Assembly (NCBI RefSeq): GCF_000380335.1
Contig: NC_021149.1
Location: forward strand, 1,736,001-1,800,000
DNA length: 64,000 nt
DNA from: Azotobacter vinelandii CA
GTDB lineage: Bacteria; Pseudomonadota; Gammaproteobacteria; Pseudomonadales; Pseudomonadaceae
Direction: 5' to 3'
Shown here one piece after another: positions 30,050 to 38,364 of the stretch (position 1 is its first letter; each line of letters starts with the position of its first letter). Under the pieces are notes generated by a model. That model was not told where the DNA came from, ran no database searches, and saw only the letters and a program-made list of their open reading frames with translations. Position numbers and translations under genes: made by a program.

Positions 30050-30730
30050 ATTCGCGTCCGGGTTCTCCGCCAGGCGGTAGCCGACACCGTGGATGGTGTG
30101 CAGCAGGGGCTTGTCGAAAGGCTTGTCGAGCGCCTGGCGCAATTGGTGGATATGACTGCGCAGACTGTCGCTCTCCGGCAGGTCGTCGCCCCACAGAGCG
30201 TTCTCCAGGAATTCCCGGCGCACCACGGCCGGGCTCTTCTGCATCAGGATCGCCAGCAGCTTGTAGCCGATCGGATTCAGCCGCAGTTGCTTGCCGGCGC
30301 GGCTGACGTTCAGGGTGTCGAGGTCGTAGATCAAGTCGCCGACCTGCAACTGGCGCTTGCGGCTGCCCTGGGTGCGGCGCAGCACCGCCTCGATGCGCGC
30401 CACCAGTTCCGATAGGGCGAAGGGCTTGAGCAGGTAGTCGTCGGCGCCGCTGTTCAGGCCCTGCAAGCGGTCGTCCAGGGCGTCGCGGGCGGTCAGCATG
30501 ATGATCGGCGTCTCGCTGCCGGCATCGCGGCGCAGGCGCTCGCAGACCTGGTAGCCGTCGATGCCCGGCAGCATGATGTCCAGCACGATCAGGTCGTACT
30601 GCCCGGTAGCCGCCAGGTGCAGTCCGCTCAGTCCGTCCTGGGCGCAATCGACCGTGTAGCCCTTGAGCTCCAGATAGTCGAGCACGTTGGCGAGGATGTC
30701 GCGGTTGTCTTCGATGACCAGGATGCGCAT
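30047..30730 (-). CDS. colR: Response regulator ColR
   Basis: OmpR/PhoB-type regulator of 227 residues. The receiver has acidic ED at residues 7-8, phospho-acceptor Asp51 in LIVLDIMLPGIDG, Thr near 79 and Lys near 101 in YLLKPFAL; the C-terminal winged helix (about 130-222) contains NPIGYKLLAILMQ and HTIHGVGYRL. It pairs with ColS, 41 bases downstream. Known ColR regulons in pseudomonads include LPS and membrane genes. The stop TAG forms the edge of the collapsed inverted repeat. Confidence 0.93.
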   Translation of the reverse strand: MRILVIEDNRDILANVLDYLELKGYTVDCAQDGLSGLHLAATGQYDLIVLDIMLPGIDGYQVCERLRRDAGSETPIIMLTARDALDDRLQGLNSGADDYLLKPFALSELVARIEAVLRRTQGSRKRQLQVGDLIYDLDTLNVSRAGKQLRLNPIGYKLLAILMQKSPAVVRREFLENALWGDDLPESDSLRSHIHQLRQALDKPFDKPLLHTIHGVGYRLAENPDAN

Positions 30731-30892
30731 GGGAGGATTCTCGGAAGTGGCGGGGCCGATACTGTAGCAAGCCGCCGGCGGGCACGGCAGGCGAATGTTG
30801 CATGCGGAGGCTTCCGGCCGGGCCGGTGCGGGCGCGAAGTCCGCTCGTCGCATCCGGGCCTGCCCGCTCTTTTGCTGCTGCACACTGGTATC

Positions 30893-31159
30893 AGGGCGTG
30901 TCATCAATTATTTCCCCGGTTGCGTTGCCGCCGGAAATGGGGCCGGGCCGCGTTCGGCGAGGCGCAGCCTGCAGGCAATGGTTATTCCTGCAACGCCGCA
31001 TGGCTCCATTTCCGGCGCAACCCCGAGGGACGGGCCTACCTTGGCGCAGTGCGGCGTTGTTCGTCGTTCGTTTGGAATGACCAAACTTCTCTCCTCGCGC
31101 CTTGCCCCGTGCCAACGCGGGCTCCGTCGCAACGTGGGAAACAATTGATGACACGCCCT
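30893..31159. mobile_element. MITE-like element with 24-bp terminal inverted repeats
   Basis: The ends AGGGCGTGTCATCAATTATT (from 30893) and its complement (to 31159) match over 24 bases with one mismatch, and imperfectly for about 8 more. The 267-base interior codes for nothing. It contains further inverted repeats, for example GCCGGAAATGG at 30930-30940 with CCATTTCCGGC at 31007-31017, and TGGTTATTCC with GGAATGACCA, so the whole can fold on itself. No clear target-site duplication is visible. Related ends occur at 30000-30049 and 56572-56588. A full-length parent transposon is not in the window. Confidence 0.75.
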
Positions 31160-31190
31160 AGCTTCTCCACCCCAAGAGGAGGTCGTTCCG

Positions 31191-31421
31191 ATGAAGGTGA
31201 AGGTGACCGAGCGGGCCTTGCTGGCCAGGATCAACCGTCTGCTCAGACAGGACAACCAGCAGCTCTGCCGCTGCCGGGAAGGCTCCCGGGCATACGCGGA
31301 GCTGGGTGATTTCTATGCGCTGGATACCGCGCGGGATGTCGTCATGGCCAGGCACGTCGATCTGGCCATGTGGGCGCGCGACATGGGAATCCTGCCCGAC
31401 TGGGAGGAACTGCAGCGCTGA
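31191..31421 (+). CDS. Small conserved-looking protein of unknown function
   Basis: 76-residue soluble, charged protein without signal or membrane segment; it is mostly predicted helix (ERALLARINRLLRQDNQQL at the start, YALDTARDVVMARHVDLAMW later) with a CRC pair in the middle. A very strong AAGAGGAGG lies 8 bases before the ATG and a terminator begins at its stop codon, so it is a real single-gene unit. It starts 32 bases from the right end of the MITE-like element, which may supply or disturb its promoter. I do not recognise a family. Confidence 0.7.
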   Translation: MKVKVTERALLARINRLLRQDNQQLCRCREGSRAYAELGDFYALDTARDVVMARHVDLAMWARDMGILPDWEELQR

Positions 31422-31450
31422 TGCCCCGCACCTCGGGCGGGGGCATTTTC
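31421..31450 (+). terminator. Terminator of the 76-residue gene
   Basis: ATGCCCC (31421-31427) pairs with GGGGCAT (31440-31446), followed by TTTTC. The stem begins in the stop codon region. Confidence 0.75.
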
Positions 31451-31565
31451 GTGCAGTATCCGCCCGGCAGGCTTTCGGCTCCCTCTCTCCTCCGGCGCTC
31501 TTCTCGGGCGCGGGAGGGGGGATAAGCCGTAGCATGCCGTTCGCTCCGATTCGCCGGCGGCGGGC

Positions 31566-32096
31566 TCAGTCGGCCTTGGCTGCGCTGCCACGGGAGCATT
31601 TGGGATCGACGGTGAAGGTCCGGGAGACGTCCACCACGCCCAGGTGCCCCAGGGTCCGCCGGCCGATCAATACGGGGTAGTTCATCTTGCCGCGGTCGTT
31701 CAGGGAGAACTCCTCCTCGTAGATCTGCTTGCCGATGCAGATCTGCATCTTCACCACCGGCCGGCGTTCCGCGCCGCCGGCGCCGCGGACCTTCACGTTG
31801 CGCAGTACCCGGCGCTCGAACCTGGAATCGATCAGCTTGCCGGTGTCCTTGTCGGTCACCTCGACGTCGAAGCGTATCCACTCGTCGCCGTCGCGCTCGA
31901 AGCGCTGCAGATCCTTGGCGTCCAGGGAGGAGGTCAGGGCGCCGGTATCCAGCTTCATTTTCACCGGGATGTTCTCTGGTTCGATCGAACCCTTCTCGAT
32001 CCAGCCGAAGACCCGCTCGGGCGACTCGGCGGCGACGGCGGGGAGGGCGAGGGCGCTCAGCAGCAGCATCAGGGGAAGGGGCTTGGATAAACGCAT
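31566..32096 (-). CDS. Retropepsin-like aspartic protease (RimK-linked zinc-protease family, exported)
   Basis: 176-residue protein with a signal peptide (1-22, ending AVAA). The domain is the one annotated as putative ATP-dependent zinc protease, now seen as a retropepsin-like fold: the active motif KLDTGALTSSL is at about 48-58, and the flap/second half has MNYPVLIGRRTLGHLGVVDV. Unlike cytoplasmic relatives linked to RimK it is periplasmic. It is monocistronic and divergent from sixA. Substrate unknown. Confidence 0.8.
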   Translation of the reverse strand: MRLSKPLPLMLLLSALALPAVAAESPERVFGWIEKGSIEPENIPVKMKLDTGALTSSLDAKDLQRFERDGDEWIRFDVEVTDKDTGKLIDSRFERRVLRNVKVRGAGGAERRPVVKMQICIGKQIYEEEFSLNDRGKMNYPVLIGRRTLGHLGVVDVSRTFTVDPKCSRGSAAKAD

Positions 32097-32276
32097 GAGG
32101 TGACAGGCTCCTGGGGAAAATGGGCCCACCATAGTAGTTCGCAGGTGAAAGGAATGTCGCCGCCACGAACATCCGCCTGCCGGCCCGGCTCGCCTTTCGT
32201 AAGTCCGGCTTGCAAGGCGATGAGGCTGGACTAGCTTGTCAGTGTCGTCGTGAAGGCCTTGCCGGATGGGTTCTTG

Positions 32277-32759
32277 ATGAAAAAATTGTTTCTTATTCGT
32301 CACGCGAAATCGCCCAAGGAAGGCGCGGCCTTTTCCGACCGCGACCGACCCCTGGCGGAGCGTGGCAGGCGCGATCTGGAAAAAATGGGCAGGCGGCTGG
32401 CGAAGCGCTCGATAAAACCCGATCTGATCCTGTCGAGTCCGGCACTGCGCACGCTGGCGACGGCGGAAGGCATCGCCAGGCTTCTCGATTACAGCCTGAA
32501 GGACATCGAGACGGACGATCGGCTGTATGCCTGTCAGGCGGACGAGTTGCTCGACATCATCCGAACCCAGGACGACAAGCTGAAGAGCGTGCTGCTGGTC
32601 GGTCATAATCCCCAGTTGGCCGAGCTGGCCAGGCGTCTCTCGGGCAAGATCGGCCGCCTGCCGACCTGTTCCGTCGTCGAGTTCAAGTTCGATGCCGAAT
32701 CCTGGTCGAGCGTCGGGGAGTTCAAGCCGGCGAAAGTCAAGCTCGACCGTCCTAAGTAA
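32277..32759 (+). CDS. sixA: SixA-type phosphohistidine phosphatase
   Basis: Histidine phosphatase of 160 residues, small like E. coli SixA. The catalytic RHAKSP lies at residues 8-13, with the second His in LLVGHNPQL near residue 111 and Arg in LAERGRRD. SixA removes phosphate from histidine of phosphocarrier proteins. ATG 32277 follows KKLFLIRHA spacing of the family; a GTG at 32250 is possible but unneeded. It lies 302 bases upstream of a PhoU-like/dikinase-like gene pair on the same strand; the dikinase-like protein carries a phospho-acceptor His and is a plausible substrate (inference). Confidence 0.85.
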   Translation: MKKLFLIRHAKSPKEGAAFSDRDRPLAERGRRDLEKMGRRLAKRSIKPDLILSSPALRTLATAEGIARLLDYSLKDIETDDRLYACQADELLDIIRTQDDKLKSVLLVGHNPQLAELARRLSGKIGRLPTCSVVEFKFDAESWSSVGEFKPAKVKLDRPK

Positions 32760-33061
32760 GAAGGCCTGAGAACCGGTGTTTTCGAGGCTTCCGGCCGAGC
32801 GCAGGGCGCTCTCCCGCCGGCGCTCGAGCCCAGGCTCCTGGCCTGTCTTTCATGCAGGGCAGGTACAAATCCTCGAACGGGCCGGTTTTTGTCCGCAGGC
32901 GAAGCGCGATGCCACAGCCCTGCCCGAAGCGAAACGCCCGACTCGGCCCGGCAGCCGGGCATTGCCGTCCGTCGGCGGGCCGGCGTTGGCCACGGAACTG
33001 AAATTTGGCCGTTATAGCCTGGGTCGATGCCAAGCGTGGCGAGTTCGGATTCGAGGGGGCT
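32760..33061. other. Gene-free spacer between sixA and the PhoU-like gene
   Basis: 302 bases of high G+C with no supported gene, terminator or repeat. Whether sixA and the next genes share a transcript cannot be decided from it. Confidence 0.4.
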
Positions 33062-35002
33062 ATGGAGAAAGTCGATGTGGTCGCCTCTCTGGGGCAGATG
33101 CAATTGCTGCGTCCGGCCTGGGTCACCGCGGCGCTGGCGGCCAACGACCGCCTGAAGCTGTACCTGACGGTGTTGCAGGTCGCCCGGGCCCATGCCGAGC
33201 AGCCGGATACGCCGCCGCCGAATCTGGGTCATGAACTGGCCAGTGCGCAGGTCGGCGCCGCCTGGCTCAAGGATCTGCCCGGTACGGCCTACCGGGAGGG
33301 CAGGGACCTGCACATTCCCGATCTACCCCGTGTCGCCGCCCTGTTGCGGGACGATCTGCGCATCATGGCCCGGCCACTGCTCGAAGGCGCGGCCGAATCC
33401 GCGCTGGGCAGCCGGGTGGAGCACTGGTGCGCCTGGCTCGACACCCTGACCGACGACCGGCTGCAGGCGGCGCGGCTGAAGGCGCTGACCAGCGGCAGGC
33501 AGGATGGCGAGGACAGTCTGCACCTGTTGGTGATGGACTTGCACAAGGCGCTCAACCACCTGGCGGCCGAATTGTCGAGCGAGACCATCGACGGCGCCCA
33601 CGTCTGGGAACTCGCCGACGAGGACCGGCCACGGGTGGCCGCCTTCATGCGCGGGCTCAATCGCACCCGCGCGCTCAAGCTGGAGCATCCGGGCCTGGAT
33701 ACCGCCGCCACCCGTGGAGAAGGCCGCCTGCTGCTGCAGAACGACATCGGCGCCAACGACGTGCACGTGCTGGTGATTCAGGTGGAGGGGCTGCGCATCT
33801 CCCTGACCTACTCCGACCTGCACCGCCAGCGCTTCGCCTTTTTCCGCGCCATGCTGGCCGAACTCGGGGCCGACTGGTCCGGCCTGGAGACGCGGACCAC
33901 CGCGGGGCTGAACGCGGGCGAGGCCTACCATGTCGGTACCGCGACCTTCGCCTGCCGGGACGAGGCGGGGCTGCAGCGGACGCTCGAGGACATCGGCGCG
34001 CGGATCGTCTTCCTGATCGACTGGAACCGCGCCCGCAAGCGCCTGCAGCAGTTCGTCGACAAGTCCGACGCGGTGACCGTGCTCGCCGAGGCGGCCAGGT
34101 GCGGAGCGGGACACATGGGCTGGCTGGCGGCCGGCGGCGAACGCCTGATCTACACCGCCATGCAGGCCCTGGGCGCCGACTACTTCCATGTCGGCGACCG
34201 CCTCGACCAGGTGATGGGCGCCACCCAGGCCAGGGCCTTCCTGGTCGAGGTGCTGAAGCTCGCCAGCCAGGCGATGCGCCAGCGCCAGCCCGTCGCGCTG
34301 ATCGAGGACGAGACGCGGCTGCTGCTGGTCCGCTACCTGCTCAGGCGGCGCGACGAATTCGACCTGCTGGCCGAGCATGCGGCGTATTGCCATGAACTGG
34401 CCATGGGGGTGCGCGATGCGCTCGCCCATGGCCGGCAGTACGACCGCAAGGCGGCGCTCAGGCTCGCCGAGCGGGCCAAGGAGTGGGAGCGTCAGGCCGA
34501 CCTGCTGGTGATGCATTCGCGTCGCCGCGCCGAACGCCACCCGCGCTGGGACCCGTTCAGCCGCCTGATCGAGCGGGCCGACGATGTGGCGGATTTCCTG
34601 GAGGAGGCGATTTTTCTGTTATCGCTGATCGCCGACGGCCATCACCGGGGCTGGCAGGGCGAGGTGCAGCAGACGATGCAGCGCCTGGCCGATGGCGTCC
34701 TGGCGGCCATGCAGGACCAGGTGAAGGCGCTGGCCGTCGCCAGCACCCTGAACGAGCAGAGCAGCGGCGCGGACCACGAGGAGTTCGTCGCCGCGCTGTG
34801 GCGGGTCCTCAATGCCGAGCGCCAGTGCGACGGCCTGTTGCGCGAGGTCCGGCGGGTGCTGGCCGAGCATGTGTCCGATTGCGCGACGCTGAGCCTGAGC
34901 ACCGATTTCGCCAATGCCCTTGAGCAGTCCACCGATGCGCTTCTGGCCACCGGCTACGGTCTGCGCAAACTGTCGTTCAACCGGCTGGGAGGCGAGATAT
35001 GA
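33062..35002 (+). CDS. Large protein with C-terminal PhoU/DUF47-like helical domain
   Basis: 646-residue soluble protein. I do not recognise the first 430 or so residues, which are alpha-rich and include DVHVLVIQVEGLRISLTYSDLHRQRF and a helical YTAMQALGADYFHVGDRLDQVM. The C-terminal part (about 460-640) resembles DUF47/PhoU: EWERQADLLVMHSRRR followed by LIERADDVADFLEEAIFLL, the paired acidic metal motifs of that family. ATG 33062 is chosen over ATG 33005 for a better fit, though neither has a strong ribosome site. The stop overlaps the dikinase-like start by 4 bases (ATGA), so the two proteins are made together and probably bind each other. Confidence 0.7.
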   Translation: MEKVDVVASLGQMQLLRPAWVTAALAANDRLKLYLTVLQVARAHAEQPDTPPPNLGHELASAQVGAAWLKDLPGTAYREGRDLHIPDLPRVAALLRDDLRIMARPLLEGAAESALGSRVEHWCAWLDTLTDDRLQAARLKALTSGRQDGEDSLHLLVMDLHKALNHLAAELSSETIDGAHVWELADEDRPRVAAFMRGLNRTRALKLEHPGLDTAATRGEGRLLLQNDIGANDVHVLVIQVEGLRISLTYSDLHRQRFAFFRAMLAELGADWSGLETRTTAGLNAGEAYHVGTATFACRDEAGLQRTLEDIGARIVFLIDWNRARKRLQQFVDKSDAVTVLAEAARCGAGHMGWLAAGGERLIYTAMQALGADYFHVGDRLDQVMGATQARAFLVEVLKLASQAMRQRQPVALIEDETRLLLVRYLLRRRDEFDLLAEHAAYCHELAMGVRDALAHGRQYDRKAALRLAERAKEWERQADLLVMHSRRRAERHPRWDPFSRLIERADDVADFLEEAIFLLSLIADGHHRGWQGEVQQTMQRLADGVLAAMQDQVKALAVASTLNEQSSGADHEEFVAALWRVLNAERQCDGLLREVRRVLAEHVSDCATLSLSTDFANALEQSTDALLATGYGLRKLSFNRLGGEI

Positions 35003-36618
35003 ATCCGCGGAGCGAATCGCATCGGGATGTGGAGGAGCGCGATCCGCTGCGTCTGGTCCTGTCCATCGGCGCCGGCGTGACCCTGCCGGAGGAGGCTTCG
35101 CCGGCTTCCCTGGGGTTCAAGGCCTGGAACCTGGCGCGCATGGCGGCGATGGGACTTCCCGTGCCAGCGGCCTTCGTCATCGGCACCGGCTGGTGCGGCC
35201 GGGAAGCGCCGGACCCATGTCTCTGGCAGCAGGCGCTGCAGCGGCTGGAGCGGGAGAGCGGCCTCGGCTTCGGCGATGCGCGGCGCCCGCTGCTGCTGTC
35301 GGTGCGCTCGGGCGCGCCGGTTTCCATGCCGGGGATGATGGATACGCTACTCGATATCGGGCTCACCGAGGTGACCCTGCCGGGTCTGGTGCGGCTCACC
35401 GGCAACCCCCGGCTCGCCTGGGACGCCTACCGCCGTCTGATCGCCGGCTACGGCGAAGTGGTCGCCGGTATCGACGGGCGGCATTTCGAAGCGGACCTCG
35501 ATGCCGTGCGCGGCGATGGCGACGAGCACGAGCTGGATTTCGCCGCCCTGCGCGACATCGCGAAGCGCCATCTGGCCACCTATGCGCGGGAGGCCGGCGA
35601 AGCCTTCCCGCAGGACCCGCAGGTCCAGTTGCGCGCGGCGGTCGTCGCGGTCTTCGCCTCCTGGTACGGCGACAAGGCCCGCGCCTACCGCGAGTTGCAC
35701 GAGTTGCCCGCGTCCCCGGGAACGGCGGTGACGGTGCAACGGATGGTGTTCGGCAATGCCGGCGGCATGTCCGGGGCGGGAGTCGGTTTCACCCGCGACC
35801 CGAGCAGCGGCGAACCCTCGCCCTGGGTCGATTTTCTCTTCAATGCCCAAGGCGAGGACGTGGTCAGCGGCCGTCGCCGCGCCCAGAGCCACGAAGAACT
35901 GGCCGCCGTGGCACCACAGATCTGGGAAGCGCTGCTGAAGACCATGACGCAGCTCGAACAGGGCTTCGGCGATATGCAGGACTTCGAGTTCACCGTGCAG
36001 GACGGCCAGCTTTACCTGCTGCAGACCCGCGACGGCAAACGCACGCCGCAGGCGGCGGCGCGTATCGCCCTCGATCTCTGCGACCAGGGCTTGATCCCGC
36101 GGCGCATCGCCCTCGAACGGACCCGGGGGCTGGATGCCCGGGCGCTGGCGGTGCGCAGGCTGGTGAGCGAGGCCGGCCGGACCGTCGAGCCCCTGGCCCG
36201 CGCGACGAGCGCGGCCGGCGGCGTGGTGTGCGGCGAGATCGCCTTGGACGAGGCGCGGGTACGGGCACGCAAGGAGGCCGGCGCCAGCGTGCTGCTGGTG
36301 CGGCGCGATGCCGAGACGCGCGATCTGCCGGCCCTGCACCTGGCCGACGGCCTGCTGACCCAGCGGGGCGCGCGCACTTCCCATGCCGCGGTGGTGGCGC
36401 GTCAGTTGGGCAAGGTCTGCCTGGTCGGTTGCGACAGCCTGACGATCGACGAGGCCGATCGCAGCCTCTCCATCGGCGGGCTGGCGCTGCGGGAGGGCGA
36501 TCCGCTCACCCTCGACGGCAACGAGGGCGTTCTGTACGCCGGCGCGGCACGGATGGGGGAACAGGTGGCGCAGGATCTTCTCGAGCGCCTCGAACGCTTG
36601 CGTCATGAGCCACACTGA
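34999..36618 (+). CDS. Pyruvate phosphate dikinase-like protein lacking the PEP barrel
   Basis: 539 residues against about 880 in pyruvate phosphate dikinase. The ATP-grasp part is well kept: LGFKAWNLARMAAMGLPVP at the start, LSVRSGAPVSMPGMMDTLLD near 97-116, GNAGGMSGAGVGFTRDPSSG near 252-271 and LYLLQTRDGKRTPQAA near 335-350. The phosphohistidine domain follows, with GARTSHAAVVARQLGK: His462 is the phospho-acceptor and Thr460 the neighbouring regulatory residue. The protein then stops; the C-terminal TIM barrel that binds PEP or pyruvate is missing. It could phosphorylate its own His from ATP and pass the phosphate to an unknown acceptor, much as rifampin phosphotransferase does with a different partner domain. 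Coupled to the PhoU-like gene. Confidence 0.82.
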   Translation: MNPRSESHRDVEERDPLRLVLSIGAGVTLPEEASPASLGFKAWNLARMAAMGLPVPAAFVIGTGWCGREAPDPCLWQQALQRLERESGLGFGDARRPLLLSVRSGAPVSMPGMMDTLLDIGLTEVTLPGLVRLTGNPRLAWDAYRRLIAGYGEVVAGIDGRHFEADLDAVRGDGDEHELDFAALRDIAKRHLATYAREAGEAFPQDPQVQLRAAVVAVFASWYGDKARAYRELHELPASPGTAVTVQRMVFGNAGGMSGAGVGFTRDPSSGEPSPWVDFLFNAQGEDVVSGRRRAQSHEELAAVAPQIWEALLKTMTQLEQGFGDMQDFEFTVQDGQLYLLQTRDGKRTPQAAARIALDLCDQGLIPRRIALERTRGLDARALAVRRLVSEAGRTVEPLARATSAAGGVVCGEIALDEARVRARKEAGASVLLVRRDAETRDLPALHLADGLLTQRGARTSHAAVVARQLGKVCLVGCDSLTIDEADRSLSIGGLALREGDPLTLDGNEGVLYAGAARMGEQVAQDLLERLERLRHEPH

Positions 36619-36928
36619 TGGGCATGGAGGCGTTTTCGCCAATGGAGGCCTGTCGGCGACGAGTCGGCTTGGTTAGCATCCGGGCCAGGAGACGTCTTTT
36701 CCATTTCTAGGCGGCGCCCATGCGCATCACCATCGAGCAAATCGTCGGATAGGCCGGTTGCGCGGTCTGGCTCGATGGCTGCCGGTCGGTGGGCGGCGGA
36801 GGCTTTCGTCGAGCGACTGCACGCGGCTGCCGGCTTCCCATCGCTGGCCGGCCGGTCTCGACAGCGCCCGGCCCGCCCGTTCGAATGATGCATGGGTTCG
36901 GCCGATCCGGCCGCAGGAGTACAGGGAT
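36619..36928. other. Gene-free spacer before the CHAD gene
   Basis: 310 bases; the frame of the CHAD gene is open from 36758 but the codons before 36929 show no domain and lack a ribosome site. No terminator was recognised. Confidence 0.4.
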
Positions 36929-37690
36929 ATGCTCGTCGACGAACTGATCGAACAGATGGTGGCCCTGGAGGCCGAGTTGCAGGCTTGCGGCAAGCGTCTG
37001 GAGGCGCGCAGCGACGGCGAGGCGTTGCATGATCTGCGCGTCGCCGTGCGTCGCCTGCGCAGCATTCTGCGTCCCCTGCGCGACCTTCCCGACATCGGTG
37101 CGCTGGAGGAGGTCGCCGCCGCCGTCGGTCATCGGAGCACGTCCTTGCGCGATACCGAAGTCCTGATCCAGGAGTTGGCGGCGCGCGAACGGCCGGAGCT
37201 GGGCGAGTCCCGCCGGCAGGGGCTGGAAGCCGGCTACGATGCCCTGCTGGCCGGTCCCGAGTGGCTGCTGTTGCGCAACGCCCTGGCCGCCTGGCCGGCG
37301 ATCTGCCGCGAGGCCAGGCGGGAAGGGAAGCTCAAGGGATTGGGCAAGCACATCCGCAAGGAGCTGGCGAAGCAGCGGCGCAAGCTCGGCAGGGAACTGC
37401 GCGATCCGAACCATGACCGCCACCGGCTGCGCGTGCGGATCAAGCGGGTACGCTACGCCGCCGAGGTCTATCCCGATCTGTCCGACCTGCCGGACAAGGC
37501 GCCCAAGCGCCTGAAGGAGGCGCAATCGGCCCTGGGCGACTGGCACGATTGCATACAGTGGCTGCAGCGGGCCGGGCAGGAGGCCGATCTCCAACCGTTA
37601 TGCACGGCTTGGCGCCAGGCCCTGGTCGACGCCGAGCAGCGCTTGGACCAGGCGCTGAAGCCGCTTCTCAAGGCGTTTCCCGCGGATTGA
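36929..37690 (+). CDS. CHAD domain protein (polyphosphate-binding type)
   Basis: 253-residue helical protein. The CHAD signature is clear: EALHDLRVAVRRLRSILRPL near residues 32-51 and HRLRVRIKRVRYAAEVYPDL near 169-188, two copies of the His/Arg/Lys-rich helical hairpin that binds polyphosphate. CAGGAG before ATG 36929 fixes the start. Some CHAD proteins are fused to CYTH triphosphatase domains; this one is not. It follows the dikinase-like gene on the same strand, linking that system to polyphosphate by neighbourhood. Confidence 0.87.
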   Translation: MLVDELIEQMVALEAELQACGKRLEARSDGEALHDLRVAVRRLRSILRPLRDLPDIGALEEVAAAVGHRSTSLRDTEVLIQELAARERPELGESRRQGLEAGYDALLAGPEWLLLRNALAAWPAICREARREGKLKGLGKHIRKELAKQRRKLGRELRDPNHDRHRLRVRIKRVRYAAEVYPDLSDLPDKAPKRLKEAQSALGDWHDCIQWLQRAGQEADLQPLCTAWRQALVDAEQRLDQALKPLLKAFPAD

Positions 37691-38364
37691 CTCCAGGGCC
37701 TCGGCCAGAGTGCCGGCGGGCCGCGTTCGGCCACGCCGTTTTCCCGGTCGTGGGCGTACCGATCGACGGGGGCCCCGACTCCGTCGGTCGGCCCGGCCCG
37801 CAATCTTCCCGATGGCCAAGAGTCATCGTCGTGCGGGGCGCTGGCGCGGTTCTTCGAAAAACGGGAACAGGCGCTCCGCTCGAGCGACGTTTTTCACATA
37901 ACTACCAGTCAATTTATCCTGACATATAACTTTCATATTCTTTCCTTGCTATCGATTGGCATGCAACGTGCCTCTGTTGAACAGTCGAGAATTTCTTGTA
38001 ATATCCTGAAATACATTTTTGGGAGGCTCTGGACCGCCCGTTGGAAGGGCCTGGAATAAACGATTTTTTCACGAATCGGCTGAGGGAAAGTTCATCGGAA
38101 ATGCCCCGTGCGCTCTTCGGAGTGCATGGCGTTATTTCCCGAGCGGAATGATGAGAAGCAGGTCGTCAATCTAATAACAAGAAGCTCTCTTTGACGAGGC
38201 TTCGCCGGTAACGGCATCAAATTGGATCAGGTAGAGAAATGGCCCGTCTTGTCCGGATATGCCATTCGGGGGCTTTTCGTCTTCGAAGGACCGGCGGGAT
38301 ACGGCTTTGTTCAATCTTTCTCGGGGCCATTTGAAACATGCCGATGGCCTCCGGAGATGAATCG
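37691..38364. other. Long AT-rich leader upstream of dabA
   Basis: About 670 bases without a supported gene. From about 37880 it is markedly AT-rich (for example the stretch 37905-38020), unlike the coding DNA on both sides, and must contain the dabA promoter. I found no LysR-type (T-N11-A) site convincing enough to list and no regulator gene is adjacent. Confidence 0.5.
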
